DNA of 64,000 nt from Aporrectodea caliginosa (Eukaryota > Annelida > Clitellata > Crassiclitellata > Lumbricidae), in the NCBI GenBank assembly GCA_020284085.1, contig JACEVL010000340.1, forward strand, positions 492,501 to 556,500. Reading direction: 5' to 3'. Made by a program: the position numbers and the translations under genes. Under the pieces are notes generated by a model that saw only the letters and a program-made list of their open reading frames with translations, was not told the origin of the DNA and did no database searches. Positions 33,701-46,023 of this stretch are shown here, in pieces (the stretch's first letter is position 1; every line of letters starts with the position of its first letter).

Positions 33701-35619
33701 CTAAGAAAACCACGAAACAAAAACTTAAAACCATGTTGGCATTTGTTTCTCAGACACGAAATAACACACACACACAAAACAATAAATTAGTTGGATATAT
33801 TACATGACTTAAAAGACATCAAATGCAAGTGACAAAGACACCAATTGTCTTTCAGTAGAATGCCTGCTGACGTGAATCTCACTCACTTCAACCACTTGCA
33901 GAACTGCGCATTCTCTGTGGTAGGCCCTAGGGTTTGGAATAGCCTCCCTCAGGAACTATGCCTGTTCCCTAGATCATGTACCGATACTTTTTATGGCCTT
34001 TTGAAAACATACCTTTTTGCCTGGGCTGGAGTTGGGAGCGCTTCTGAGTTACCTTGAAGGGGCGCTAAATAAATTTTCGACTGAATGAATGAATGATGTT
34101 CGTTCTCTACGACTCAGCTGTTCACATCATAATAAATGAACTAAAGTAATTATAGTCATCATGGATCAGCATCAGTTCTCTCAAACCAGTTTACTCAGAA
34201 TGCAGAGCAATGCGCCGATTAGTGAGTCATGCATAATGTCTCTGTGTGACTGCGTTTGGTGATATGGCTGCTGGGGGAAAGCATACTTTCCTCAAAGACA
34301 GAGCAGTGATTACTAGAAGGAAGTGATCATCTGTGACTCAAAGAACAGCTGAAAGCTTTGGAAAAGTTCGCTGATGATCATGGGTTAAGTTTACAGCTCG
34401 ACCATCGTTCTCTACACAAGTAGATTATTACACCATTTGATGAAGAACACTGTGATATTTGTCATTACACAGTGGACTCGGCTACACCCTAGCACTCAAC
34501 AACCAAGTGCTGCTTGGATTGCTTCAATGGTGACAGGTGTCAATTTAAAATTGCCTCTACTGTCTTCACTATCAAACAGGTGTTTGCCACACCCACTGAG
34601 ATCTGTTAGACAGACTTGTTCCAGCATCTAGATGAGAATCATGAAACTTGCTATAACTGTTTGGATACATATATTAATGCAATCGTGAACTGTTCAATGA
34701 CATTAAATTTCATTACATTAAATACTACATAAAACCATTATCAAATTTTGTCACATGCTTCTTTACATCATACATTTAACAAGTAGTCATTAATTTATTC
34801 ACCTCAGCAACCAGTTTCCTTATCCAGTCTTGGTGTTTGGCAATTGAAGATTCAAGCTGCTGTCGCTTTTCAGCATGCTTTCTTTCTTCAACCGCAAAGT
34901 CCTCTTGGAAAACATTAACCTAAGCAGACAAAGGTCAGCTTGTAAAACTTGATCCATTTCCAACATGAAAAACTTTTACTCCATACATAAATAGAATACT
35001 ATACTCTTTAGGTAAACATGCAATCAAGCAAATAAATGCATTAGAAAGGGGACTAAAGAATAATTCCAGTCACACAAACAAAAATGTTATTGAAAATTTT
35101 TATGTCCGTTATTTGCAAAAAACTTTTATCTTTAAAGATAACATTACAATAAGATGAACCACAAATGAAGGAAATTCAGTATATCAAAATATTTTGAGAT
35201 TCAAAGAACAAGACTTAAGTATACCTGAGTTTTAAGCAGCTCTTTCTCTGTGTTTTCACTTTCGCATTGTTTTCTCATTTCATCTGCTGCCTTTTGTTGC
35301 ACTTCTGCTTTCAATGTTTGTTGCTGCAACATATATAACAGAACCTAGATGCCTTTGTAGGAGAGAAATTCAAAACTACACATCAGAAAGCAACACAGTT
35401 ATGATTACAGTGGGTTATAAGCAAATGTGGATAACAAAATTTTTCATACCATTTTTAATTCTCCTATTGTTAACAACCTGATTTGTTTATTAAAAGAGGC
35501 TAAGAAAATGTGACCTATCATAATATTTATGTTGACCCGACCATGGTTTGGTTTTGGTGTGCCATCAGTTGATGCCCTGTGCATTAAACAATTACAATAT
35601 AGAAGTTGCTAATAAATAA

Positions 35620-35653
<34 letters not shown>

Positions 35654-38600
35654 GCTAATAATAATAATACTACTAATAACAATATAATAGCAATAGTACT
35701 AGTACTATATAGATAATGTCACAAAGTAAGTCAGAAAAACAACTAACCTGACACTGCAAGCGTAGATCTGCAATTTCGGCTTCAGCAGAACTCAGTTTCA
35801 TCGAAACTTCATCATACTGCAACTTTAGAGTCTCATACGAACTCACAGAAACGGTGCCTTCAGCTTCAGCAGATATCTGTACAAACAAAAGGAAGGCTCC
35901 ATGTCAAACCAAACATGATGTAATGTAACAGGACATTATATCTGGGCAGTTTTAGAATACCTTGAGTGTGTTTCATAAAATCTCTCTGCTCTAGTAAAGT
36001 CTGCTATAAAGATAAATGTAGTAGTAATGCAGTCACTGTGGCCAACCGCTAGTTGCTGATTTTGATAACAAAACAAGAGGACAAGGAACAATGGAAGGAA
36101 AGAAAACAATGTACAGTAAGATAAGGTTAGGGCTCAAAAGTGTTTTGGCTAAAATGCAGTCAGACAGTTGCTCATTGTGTGTTACTTAGATCAACAACAA
36201 ATCATCATGTTTCACAAGAATTACCATCATTCACATCCTGGACACAGAAAGGAAGGCAAATGAATCTGTTAGTGTTTCACCCAAGAGGATGACAATGTTC
36301 GACTGGATGATGACTGATGTGTGGTTAAAGGCTTCAAAACCATCCAAGAACAAAACCTGCCCAAGGATCCAAAGCAGAAGAAAGGGAGTGGCTGGATCCA
36401 GGCCAAACTGATACTCGTCAGATGGTGTACATCTATTTGTAAGATGCATGCAACAGAATCTATTACAACTTGATTGTAATGTGTTCACCGATACAATACA
36501 AACACTACATTTATTAAGCTAAAAACTAAGTGTAATATAACTTGTTAAAATGTCCTAGATCTAGGTACATCATAGTCCACGATGATTTTTAACTGAATAA
36601 AGCAAAGGGATATGAAAGTAAACTGAATTTCACAGCCCAGTTCAATTACCGGATTCTTAAGAAATTAGAAAAGTCTCATGAATTCAGTTAAAATTACCGG
36701 CGACGTTGCTCCACCACTGCTAAGCTCCTTCTGCTGTCTCAGTTCTAGCGATCTCCTTTTCTGATTTGTAGCAGACAGCTCTTCTTTAAGGTTTTTGTTC
36801 TCAACCTTCAGTTTCTCATACTCCTTGCTGTATGAGTCGGCCATTGTCTGCATCATGGTCGCCGTTCTCTTCAGCTTCTGAAACTGAACATTTCATATCG
36901 CGACCTGTTTAATTTATGCATCTCCTTTTAGAAATTTATGACAATAATCAGTTAATTATGGTTAGTTAATTCAATTATCAGTACATTTATATAGTGCCTT
37001 TGAAGGTGTTCAGTATTACTGCAGTTTGTTAATAGAATCGTTAATCTAAAAAATTATTCCTGAACCAAAGACTATAACTAATAATGTATGGGGATATAAC
37101 TAATAATATATATAATTATATATATTAATTATATATATTATATAATAATAGTACATGTGCCCATATTACATCATTGTTAGCACTATTACTACCATAATGG
37201 CATTATTAGTATTACACAAATGATACATATCTCTGTTCGCTTAGTATTTAGAATTAACTCAGGATGTATTGAAAATTTTGTCCCTATTTTCAACAGTTAA
37301 CTTAAACTGCTACCACACAGCCTCAGTAAAACAAGAATACAAATTATATTGTTTGCTAAACCCATGTGATCATCTTGATCAGTGTCCTCTGACTATGTCA
37401 GTTTTTCTCATTGATCATGTCATGTACCCTGATGTTATGTACTCATAAATTTAATGATGAAGTATTTTTCTTACGTTTTCACTGAGTTCAGAATACTTCC
37501 TTGAAATGTCTTCTGAATCACGAGAGTTGATGATATCTTTCAGTTTCTCATTCTGTGCCTTCGATAAGCGTAGGCCTTCACGAAGCTGTGTAACCACATC
37601 CTCGAATTCTTTCCGATCCTGAAAACAATGATGAGACAGTTAAGACATTTTATTCTTGCAGTCCGCTAATGTTACTCTCTTCCAGATGAATTCTGTCAAT
37701 AAAATGAAAAATCTTACATTGAATGCAGCACAGAAATTTAAGAAAACCAAGAAAGATTTTGTCAGAGAAAAGATAACCAACTTTTATGCATAGTTATGGA
37801 TATGAAATCTACTCAGCAAAGTTCCTGAATACTTCAAAAAAATTTCAATTTGTTCACATTACTCTGTCAACCAATTACCATTCAATAATAATATATAATT
37901 CTCTCAATGCTAGGGTAATATCTTGACTAAAGTTGGTCCTAGTTTACTCAATAATATAAAAATGCTAAAAAGTTTACATAATATACAGGTTTGACACAAG
38001 TTCATAGTCTAAAATTTTGTTACTATTCGTAATGGTTTTTACATAAACTTTGACTGGCGTGACTGAAAATTCTATGACAAGAATGGCATTGGGATTACTG
38101 TTATTGCTATTAATACTTGTACATTAATTACCTTAGAATACAAAAATTAGTATAATTAACTAACTTAGAAAGTTCCTTAGTTTAAAATTGCTTTTTGGCT
38201 CACCAGATACTCTTCAACGGATGTTCCCTTTTGGTGTAGAATATCGCGAACGACCTTTTTCAACCTCGCATTTTGCTGCATCAGCTTGTCGAGTAGGTCT
38301 CTCGAAACACCCGTCTGTCCGATAGACTTTAATGAGTGGTTGCCCGATAGAGAGACCTTTTCCATGGAATCCAGTGGAACTATTGACTCCGCTTTTCCGA
38401 CTGACTCAAAAGAAGGTGGCAATATTCTAACTCCTCGGCTCTGCAGTGCAACAGAATCTCCTAAGCGGGTACTTACAGCGGATGACTCATGACTTAATGC
38501 TTTTGATCTTTGAACGTGCGCTTGTTGAAAAGGTGGTGAAGACAGCTTTTGAGTATAATCAGCAAGAGTTCTTCTATGTTCAAGTACCGGTTCAACAGCA

Positions 38601-39022
38601 CAATCTTCTTCTAAATCAGAATAACCGGTAGAAGACTGCTCAATTTTGTCCGTTGCTGGTCTAATGGGTGAGGTTGCCTGACTTACTGGTTTGTCTAACA
38701 ATTGTTCAGCTAGAGGGGCTGCATTATGTCCGACCGAGTCTACGTCCAAAGGGGACTGAAGCGCACCGCTCACTGTAAGTCGAATCTGATTAGCCAGTCG
38801 CATCTCTGCCTTGTCTAGAGCCGCTTGTAGATTCTGCGCTTTTTCACAGCTCGCTTTCAACTCCTGGTCCTTGGCCTGTATTATTTGGTGCAGGTTTTTC
38901 ATCGCTTTCAGTTTGATATCTTGATTGTGCACAGTCCTGATGATCTCTTGGTACTTGGTTGTTGGAACTGACACCGTTGAGTCCGAGACGACATCGCTAC
39001 CCACAACTGTTTCGTCGCACAT
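33329..39022 (-). CDS. NEMO/optineurin-like coiled-coil adaptor with UBAN motif and C2HC zinc finger
   Basis: Seven coding exons on the minus strand join in phase 0 with GT-AG introns: 39022-38204, 37618-37475, 36877-36698, 35876-35748, 35323-35225, 34919-34803 and 33700-33329. Together they encode 619 residues. Nearly the whole protein is predicted coiled coil, except for a Ser/Pro-rich region at about residues 85-225. Residues spanning exons 5-6 read ELLKTQVNVFQEDFAVEERK, matching the UBAN (NOA) ubiquitin-binding signature of NEMO, optineurin and TNIP proteins (xxDFxxER). The C-terminus has CPRCEREFEARDEQKWKDHC followed by ARC, a C-x2-C-x14-H-x3-C finger like that ending NEMO and optineurin. 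TNIPs lack this finger. The family binds linear or K63 ubiquitin chains in innate NF-kB/TBK1 signalling and selective autophagy. That role is inferred from the architecture. Length is nearer optineurin (about 580) than NEMO (about 420). In the UBAN the usual Arg of xxDFxxER is shifted or replaced (EDFAVEER). Confidence 0.85.
33845..34100 (+). mobile_element. LINE 3' end with (AATG)n tail, in an intron
   Basis: It encodes CAFSVVGPRVWNSLPQELCL, then LLKTYLFAWAGVGSASE, the classic LINE RT C-terminus. The TTGGGAGCGCTTCTGAG, GGGGCGCTAAATAAAT and ATGAATGAATG tail follows. It lies antisense within the last intron of the UBAN gene. Confidence 0.9.
34803..34919 (-). CDS. UBAN adaptor gene, coding exon 6 (UBAN core)
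   Basis: 39 codons, VNVFQEDFAVEERKHAEKRQ to DWIRKLVAE. V, F, D and F align with the NEMO/optineurin ubiquitin-contact segment. The acceptor is GTCTGCTTAG and the donor GAG|GTGAAT. Confidence 0.88.
35225..35323 (-). CDS. UBAN adaptor gene, coding exon 5
   Basis: 33 codons, QQTLKAEVQQKAADEMRKQC to ENTEKELLKTQ. The acceptor is TATGTTGCAG and the donor CAG|GTATAC. It leads directly into the UBAN motif of the next exon. Confidence 0.88.
35748..35876 (-). CDS. UBAN adaptor gene, coding exon 4
   Basis: 43 codons, ISAEAEGTVSVSSYETLKLQ to AEIADLRLQCQ. The acceptor is TTTGTACAG and the donor CAG|GTTAGT. Heptad-like leucines are present. Confidence 0.88.
36698..36877 (-). CDS. UBAN adaptor gene, coding exon 3
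   Basis: 60 codons, KLKRTATMMQTMADSYSKEY to QKELSSGGATSP, coiled coil ending in a Ser/Gly break. The acceptor is TTCAGTTTCAG and the donor CCG|GTAATT. Confidence 0.88.
37475..37618 (-). CDS. UBAN adaptor gene, coding exon 2
   Basis: 48 codons, DRKEFEDVVTQLREGLRLSK onward, all coiled coil. The acceptor is TTGTTTTCAG and the donor AAC|GTAAGA. The exon was too short to appear as a long ORF and was found by reading frame and splice sites. Confidence 0.88.
38204..39022 (-). CDS. UBAN adaptor gene, coding exon 1
   Basis: 273 codons starting MCDETVVGSDVVSD. It has a first coiled coil (TKYQEIIRTVHNQDIKLKAM onward), then a Ser/Pro-rich acidic region, then a second helix (LLDKLMQQNARLKKVVRDIL). The donor CTG|GTGAGC is at 38203. 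The open frame continues upstream of the Met, but a plausible acceptor (ATGTTATAG) lies just 5' of it. I therefore take the upstream hydrophobic codons as intron and infer a non-coding first exon. Confidence 0.85.
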
Positions 39023-41081
39023 TCTCTCGCTATAACATAAGTTTACATAAACCAATAACACAGGGAACCAAATCACAAGATCATTTGGCTTTGTACAATA
39101 CAGCAGAAGCAGACTGCCTATATCTTGAAAGCTGGACATTTACTTGGAGCACAAAAGGAGCCTTTCAATACCAGTGTGTACACAATCTCCATGCAGACTT
39201 CCTTTTACAGGCCATAATGACAATTGAAACGATGCACTCTAGAATAAAACCTACGGAATCCTGAGTCGTGGGGAGGTAAAAGGGAGTCCGATTCAAGGTA
39301 GACATAATCTGGGAGCAGAGAACTTTTCAACCATTTTGGACAGGTAGGATAACTTTGAGATCTGTATACCTGATAATTACGGTACTTGAGTCCTTGCCTG
39401 TCCTAGCCATCCTCGCTAACAAGGGCAGGGACTTTACTGTGAACTGTCTCAGCAATACGAAGACTGCTGTGTATGGATAAACCAGGCAGTCCACTAAAGC
39501 CACTTCATGCTTTACAAAATGTCTGGAAATAGTATAGTTCACGAGCATTCACATGATATTTGAAAGTTTTAGCCATGTGCACCAAGACTTGGATAAATCA
39601 TGCACTGAAGTATTTACGCATTGCTTTGAAGCCTTCATTTCCTTGATGTACAGGGGTGTCACCAAGTGCTGAGGTGTTACAATCAGGTGTTGCTTTTTGC
39701 AACTGGCAACAAATCTCAAAATGCCATCAACGTACCTGTATACCGTCATCTTTTCTGGTTCTAAAGACCAACGTTTCGCTGAATTCCAAAAAATACTGTC
39801 AACTTAAAATAAATATTAAAAACTCAGTCCGCGTTGCTAGAAATCTCAACGCACAATTTTTACATGTTATGTTCCTCCAAATATATTTGGTTTATATTTG
39901 CTTTTCTTTGATATTAGAAATCTATTCGCATACATATCGAACATATCTTACCGAATGAATTTCTTCCGCAGCTTTATCCTTTATTATAGAGACTTTGGTC
40001 ACGAAACTCCTGGACTGGAAAGAGACCACAATCTTCGATCGTTCACAGTCAAACGAAGATAACAGAATTGAAACCGCGTGAATTCCTTTTACTATAAATC
40101 ACAATCACAATAGGAAATACGAAGTTCGTGTATTTCCATCAAACCTGGCAGCTTCGCCCTGAAATTTCCAAAATCTTCTGATAGGAAAAATGGCGATTCA
40201 AGGATATCGAAATTTCCAAACTTTCTAATCGTCTATAAATAGAGCGGAATTTCCGAAGTTTTCAATGCGGACTAATTACTCAGCGCTTAAACAAACGCCA
40301 CTGTGAAACATGGTCATAATGCAGCGCTCAGTGTGCTAGCGCTGAATCTGATCGCAACTGGCGAAAAAGCCCTGGATCGTCAGATTCGATAAGAGACTGG
40401 CTAAGTCTCGGAGTAGGCCTATGCATGACGCAGTCTCTGCTGATATAAAAGTCCAGCGCTAAGCAGGAAGCCTAAATATTCCCATTATCAGTTAACCAAC
40501 ATAACACTGAAAAATTTGCAGATTATAATTAGGCTTTCGCTGTCTAGATGCAACACCGTGACGGTTTCTGCTTGATTTCCTCTATACAATCTGTTGTTGT
40601 TCAACGACGATTTAAAATTAGCAAGCGCAATTATGGCTGATGGACGCACATTAATTGACAAACTCTGAATCGCGATCGCCTTACAGTGGTTATGACACAG
40701 CTAGTATGTCTTAATTCTTAGATCGTCGAACGATTTAAATCCTCCGGGCTCCATAATAGAGTAGTGGTAGTCATTGGTAGAGCAGTAGAAAGCGGGATCG
40801 CTTCCCGCAACCCTCCCAAAAGTCCACTCAGCCTATCATTCGCGAGATGGCGCGTTGGTAAAATGAGATGTAGGACGTGATGGGAGCCTTGCATGGCTCT
40901 CGTATACAGTCATGTTTGAAATGCAATTTTGTTTTTTAAGTTTTACGTTAAGAGTTAACAGTTTTACACGCTGCTGAAAAGTGTCATGGACTAAATTGCT
41001 TATTAATAATTAATCAAATGTAAGATGGACTAATTATTTGCCTATAGTCCTATATATAGCACTTGGATAATTATTAATACA

Positions 41082-41082
<1 letters not shown>
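39023..41082. other. Upstream flank of the UBAN gene
   Basis: Probably holds the 5' untranslated exon and promoter of the minus-strand gene; none could be placed. A tRNA-like segment, AGTAGTGGTAGTCATTGGTA with GGATCGCTTCCCG, at about 40755-40815 may be a SINE remnant. Other ORFs are short and featureless. Confidence 0.35.
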
Positions 41083-41117
<35 letters not shown>

Positions 41118-41345
41118 CTTTTCTTTATTGAAGTGCCTGACAAACGCACTACGCTGTACATTTACATGTTAGGCCTATGCAATTTAAATCTTCTACTAAC
41201 AGAACAGACAGCCTGCAATAGGGCGCCTACACGGCGCTAATAGCAGCCTACAAAAGTATATCCGCCCTACGGACTCGAACTCGGTACCTCGATCTTGCTC
41301 TCCATGCCAGCGTGTTATCCAATGCGCTATCCAAGGAGAATTACC
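41083..41345 (-). mobile_element. tRNA-derived SINE, minus orientation, (ATT)n tail
   Basis: AAT repeats at 41083-41116 form the reversed tail. The right end contains CGGACTCGAACTCGGTACC (reverse B box) and CCAGCGTGTTATCCAATGCG (reverse A box). The layout is as in 14893-15150 and 57546-57815. Confidence 0.75.
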
Positions 41346-42216
41346 ACGTTGTTCCGACGGTAAAACTATGCAAGATCCAAACAATTCGAGCAGCGATCGA
41401 ATAATTATTCCTGTTTACACGAACAGATATGTTGATCTGACCTTTCCGCTGATGTCTGCTACCGGATCTTCTTCGGCTACTTCGGATCGGCACCAGTCCT
41501 GTCGGTATATATTGGATCCTTCGGCGGCAGTTTATTAAACACTAACTTAAGTTAATTAGTTTTGATTTATACTAGGCTATTGCGTGTCTTATAGTTACGT
41601 TTTAAATCAATGGCACGAAGTTCGAACTTCGATCACACCGTGTCTAAGGTGTCATTCGATGTTCATTTAAAATTCATTTATAACTAAACTGTTGGTAAAA
41701 GCGTTACGTAACGTTCAGCTTGACCGACCCACCCTCGTAGCGTTTCGTAACGTTTTCAAGGACCCCACCCACCCACCCTGCAGGGAGCGTAATACGTAAT
41801 TAGGCTATGCAATGACCCCATTATTAGAATACGGTTACGTTCTGACGACGTGTACGTGGGTCTGGTTAGAAATGAAATCAGCAATTGCGGCTGTGCTGAC
41901 TTGATCTAAATTTTGCCAGACGACATTTCCGGGAATGGCAACACGACGCTTATTACTAAAGCATTAAATACACAGTTATGATAAATTTGTCGGAGTTTCT
42001 CTATGTACACAGAATAATTATGTAGATGAAGAATGTCATAATTGGAGGAATTAGAAGCCATTTGGTCAGCACGTACATATTGTACTAACTTAAACTAGGC
42101 TATCCTTAAAACTGAAAATGGCAGCGGTAATAGCGGTTAGGCCTACATGTAGCGTATACGTAGAATATTTCCTCAACCGGTAGGCTAGGCCTAACACGTA
42201 GGCCTATAGGCCTACG

Positions 42217-42413
42217 CAGTGACGTAACGAAGGGTTTCAGCGCCCGGGGGGCAACGGTTGCTGACTGCGACCTTTTTAATCTTTTTGTTGACTTTAATCG
42301 TTATATATTTACATAGTACTGCAGTGTACCTCTGAAAGCTAATTTTGCGCCCCTCTGGTGCTGCGCCCGGGGGCGGCTGCCCCCCTCTGCCCCCCCCCTT
42401 CGTTACGCCACTG
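42217..42413. mobile_element. hAT-type MITE, 197 bp, 8-bp TSD
   Basis: The ends CAGTGACGTAACGAAGGG and CCTTCGTTACGCCACTG are inverted. GGCCTACG is duplicated at 42209-42216 and 42414-42421. Confidence 0.95.
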
Positions 42414-42969
42414 GGCCTACGTACCGGTACCACACATGGGCTTAATTATAATAATACAGGTCTATATAATTACTGCTATAAAGAACTCGTGACATTGAAA
42501 CACATAATTATAATACTGGGACTATAGTAGGAACAGGAGAAAACGTGAAACAGCCATATGTAGGGGCATATTATAGGCCTACATCATAAATAAATGTAGC
42601 CTATATATCCATATATATGGATATATATAATAATTATTTTTTGTTAACTCTTCCTGATTCGAAATTACCACGTGCACTGACATGCAGTAAAAGCTGCGGA
42701 AGTGCATCTGAAGATGAATAATTATGGCAAGTCATGGAAATTTTACGCAAACTATAATTACTATAATTATTGCCTAAGAGAAATATGATGAGGATTGCTC
42801 AGCAAGCGATCGACCGATTGTTTAATGTCAATATGATAAAAGCACATCAAAGCAGCTCGAGAAGTTGGAATTGCATCTATAAATGTAGACGTTTTTAATT
42901 TTTATATAGGCCTAGCGACCCTGCGTCTAAGACTAAGAGTGTAAATTAAGCTTACTGTGTAGCCTAATT

Positions 42970-43140
42970 GTAATTGTTATTTGAACATTAGTAGCCTACA
43001 TTTGCATAGCACCACTCAGAGATTCAGAGGCGCTCCCGACCCGGCCAGGTCAGTGCGGTCTCTAACAAATAAGATGGTCTTCAGGCGTATCCAAAACAGA
43101 GGAAGAGAAAGCTGAGAAGCTCAAGACGCGATTCATGCGG
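42970..43140 (-). mobile_element. LINE 3' end, minus orientation (second subfamily)
   Basis: The reverse complement closely follows 58450-58590: GAAGACCATCTTATTTGTTA, CGCCTCTGAATCTCTGAGTG, GCTATGCAAATG. This subfamily has GTGGCGCTATGCAAATG rather than GGGGCGCTATATAAAT. Confidence 0.8.
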
Positions 43141-43166
43141 ATGATGGTTCTAACTGACTAACTATA

Positions 43167-44211
43167 CAGGGTGGGCCATTAAAAATGAGAACATCGCATT
43201 CAATCTGAATTATTTATTTAATTAATTTCTTTTTCTTTTCAAAATGCAAGTAATTTGTTGCTAAATGTAATATTCTATGTGTCCGCCTCGGTTTTCAACA
43301 ATTTCTCCTAAGCGTTGTGCCACGCGATCGTTATAAACATGCTCCTGTCTATAAATCTCTGGGACATTTTTTCGGCATTCCTTAACGATGGCCAACTTCA
43401 GTTGTTCTATTGTTGTGAATTTACGACGAATGTAGACTTTTGCTTAAGGGCACTCCAAACAGCACAGTCTACCGGGTTTAGGTCTGGGCTATTTGGAGGC
43501 CACATGTCTGATTCGATGAAGGTTCTCCTGATGATGGAAGTTGAGTGCTTCTGGCTAAGTGTGAAGGAGCTGCGCCTTGCTGCGACGTCTTATTTTGTGA
43601 CGATGATTACATCGTGCTCAGGAAGTAAACCTCTTTCTAGAACGTGATCACAATAGTATGTATACTGTTTACTTTGACTTCGGGTCCAACAAACACTAGG
43701 GTATACATTGGTTTTTCCATCGGAGACACACCGACCAAAACCAAAGATCTTGGAGTCTTCGAATGCCGAACCCATGATGCTGCGACTGAAATGTCCACCT
43801 TTCGCATGCGAGTCTTGGTGCTGGAATTTGATTTTCTTTCTTACTTGGCATAAAGACGATCACTTTGACTATTATCTGGTGTGGAAACTGTAAATGTCTT
43901 TTCATCTGTGAACCAAATGCTTCGTGCTCATAATTCTCTCGTTAGGATACATTTCAAATACCGGTAGCTGCTGACTTCGTTGCAGGCGTTTTAATTTACA
44001 GCCTTCGTTATCACCTGCTCCATCACACGATTGTAGGCTACGCTTTAAGTTGTAAATCTTTCTTCACAATACGTCGAACTGGCTTGATTTGGTAAGTAGG
44101 TACATCATAGAATAATTTACGTGTTTAAGATTTACTCAAAACACAATCTGATAGGCCTATTGTATGAAACACGATTGAACGCGATGTTCTCATTTTTAAT
44201 GGCCCACCCGG
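43167..44211 (-). pseudogene. mariner (IS630/Tc1-mariner) element with decayed transposase
   Basis: The left end CAGGGTGGGCCATTAAAAAT and right end ATTTTTAATGGCCCACCCGG are inverted over about 30 bp (mismatch at the second base). TA flanks both sides (43165-43166 and 44212-44213). The minus strand encodes a transposase fragment with ESDMWPPNSPDLNPVDCAVW, the conserved mariner C-terminal region holding the last catalytic Asp. It is followed by QEHVYNDRVAQRLGEIVENR. The N-terminal half is spread over several frames, so the gene is dead. Confidence 0.9.
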
Positions 44212-44324
44212 TATATAGGCCTAGAGGGGCCGACATAAGCAAAGCTTCGATCTGGACTGAGCAGTTGCACCACGTATGCGCATGCAAGGGACAGCCAGAA
44301 TTAAGGTGTAGCTCATATACCGCG

Positions 44325-44440
44325 GGTCCGTGATAGCGACCGTATGGCCACTACCCTCACTTTTCAGTGAATTGATAGAGTTAGATATCCTTCACCACCG
44401 CTGCCCGTTTGAATGGTCGCCAGTCGCCACGGCATTTAAG
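44325..44440 (-). mobile_element. Fragment of a tRNA-derived SINE, minus orientation
   Basis: GCGACCGTATGGCC, TTTTCAGTGAATTGATAGAG and TTCACCACCGCTGCCCG match the body of the SINEs at 53300 and 63010. The tRNA head is missing. Confidence 0.6.
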
Positions 44441-44769
44441 AAATGCCAATGGAACTGCAACCGTATACACGGTTCGTAATGAATGCAATGCAAATCTCGG
44501 AGTTGTATGGTCTCGAGACTCAGTCTCGGTCTCGAGACGTCTAAATAAAAAATTATGTGTTTAGTGTCTCGGTCTCGCGGTCATTTCTGGACTTTGGTTA
44601 AACTGTCTTGAAGCGAAAGTGATCTTTCTGGTTAACACTACTTAGTAAGTAAGTAAGTAAGTAGTTTATTCACCACAAAATAAAGCAAAATGACAATACA
44701 CAAATTTTACAAACCGAGTGGTGGGCTACCGGTGAAGTCACATAGGACTCATCTCGCCGGTCACCCTTA

Positions 44770-44985
44770 TAACTTAGGTTACTAAACATAGGTTGGCCCA
44801 GGCCTCGACCTGGAATGGCCTCCCTCTGGTCCTCCGCTCCCTTCCTAGAACCCCTTCTCAGACATTCCTCTCTCAACTTAAAATGGTCCTATTTGGCCGC
44901 GCTGGGGTTGGGAGCGCCTCTGAGTAGTTCCCTTGAAGAGGCGCTATATAAATTCAAAGCCTAATGAATGAATGAATGAACTTGA
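44770..44985 (+). mobile_element. LINE 3' end with (ATGA)n tail
   Basis: It encodes TWNGLPLVLRSLPRTPSQTF then LSQLKMVLFGRAGVGSASE, with the GGGAGCGCCTCTGAGTAG, GAGGCGCTATATAAAT and ATGAATGAATGAA tail. It is 5'-truncated. Confidence 0.9.
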
Positions 44986-45358
44986 AAGATATTGAAAAGA
45001 GCAATTTCTACTTTATTTCGATGTTCTGTCAGTGCAAAAATCATAAAATGTCTCACAAAGAACCTGGAACAGTAAAATTGCATTCACGCAATTTGAAGTC
45101 ATGGTCGACAAACAGAAGAAATGGCGTGCACTGCTGCTTGCCGCTGGTGTAAATTAGCCACCATAGGCGAAACGATTGGAGCAACATCTAGTTTATCAAG
45201 GCGATCTTTATCGGGGTTTGCACAATGAATTCTCTGATTCAAACAGAACAATCACAATATAACTAATTCCAAGTTTCGTTATCTTTTAAACGCAGTTAAT
45301 GAACTTCCATAATAAGTCAGTATTTTGCAATGACCAACAGTCAACTATGTAGGCAATA

Positions 45359-45390
<32 letters not shown>

Positions 45391-46023
45391 CGATACACAA
45401 ATGTGAATTTTTTCAATTAAAAATTAAAAGGATTTTTCAGTCGCAGTTTAAACTTTTAGCTTAAGCACAAATAGGAACAACAAATTATACTCTTAAGACT
45501 AAATTGCACTGAAAGACGAAACAGCCTAATAGGCCTACAAGTAGGCCTACAGTTACCAGGACTGCCAACATTAAATTTTGATTTTGCCTTTCCGGGACGC
45601 CCGCACTCACTCGATATGACATTACCAGCGTCTGGTACTCTGGTATACCCTGTCCACATCATTGTAGGCTATGTAGGCCTAGTGAATGCTGCGTCAGAAG
45701 GCCTAATGTAGGATCTACAGTCTTCTGGAAAATAGTGGTTATATAGGGCCTATAGACCTAATTGCAGTCAAATCATCAAATGACAAGTGGCCTAAGTTTA
45801 AAATTAAAATCAGCTTCACGAAGAAACAGTTTAATTAAATCCCAGTAACTTCCAGAGTAACCAGGCATAGGCCTATGGGCCCAGCACGAGCGAAGTTCAT
45901 AATTTTATATACAATTATACATGCATGCAGTATAGAGCCCTGCGCCGGTCACGCTGCCGATATTTCTTGTGTGCCGTCGCCAACAAAAATGTATGGCTCG
46001 CATCGCCGATGCCACGCTGATGT
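44986..46023. other. Unannotated stretch
   Basis: Holds a (TA)n run at about 45364-45390 and several TAGGCCTA motifs near 45530-45680. No gene is supported. Confidence 0.4.

Noticed and set aside
33247..33777. 176-residue minus-strand ORF over the UBAN gene's last exon
   Set aside because: It is out of frame with the zinc-finger exon, which has splice support and a family match; this ORF is a shadow.
36231..36488. ORFs in an intron of the UBAN gene, including a YSSDGVHL string on the plus strand
   Set aside because: The string is reminiscent of SGNH-type or retroelement sequence but is isolated, broken by a stop, and too short to assign.
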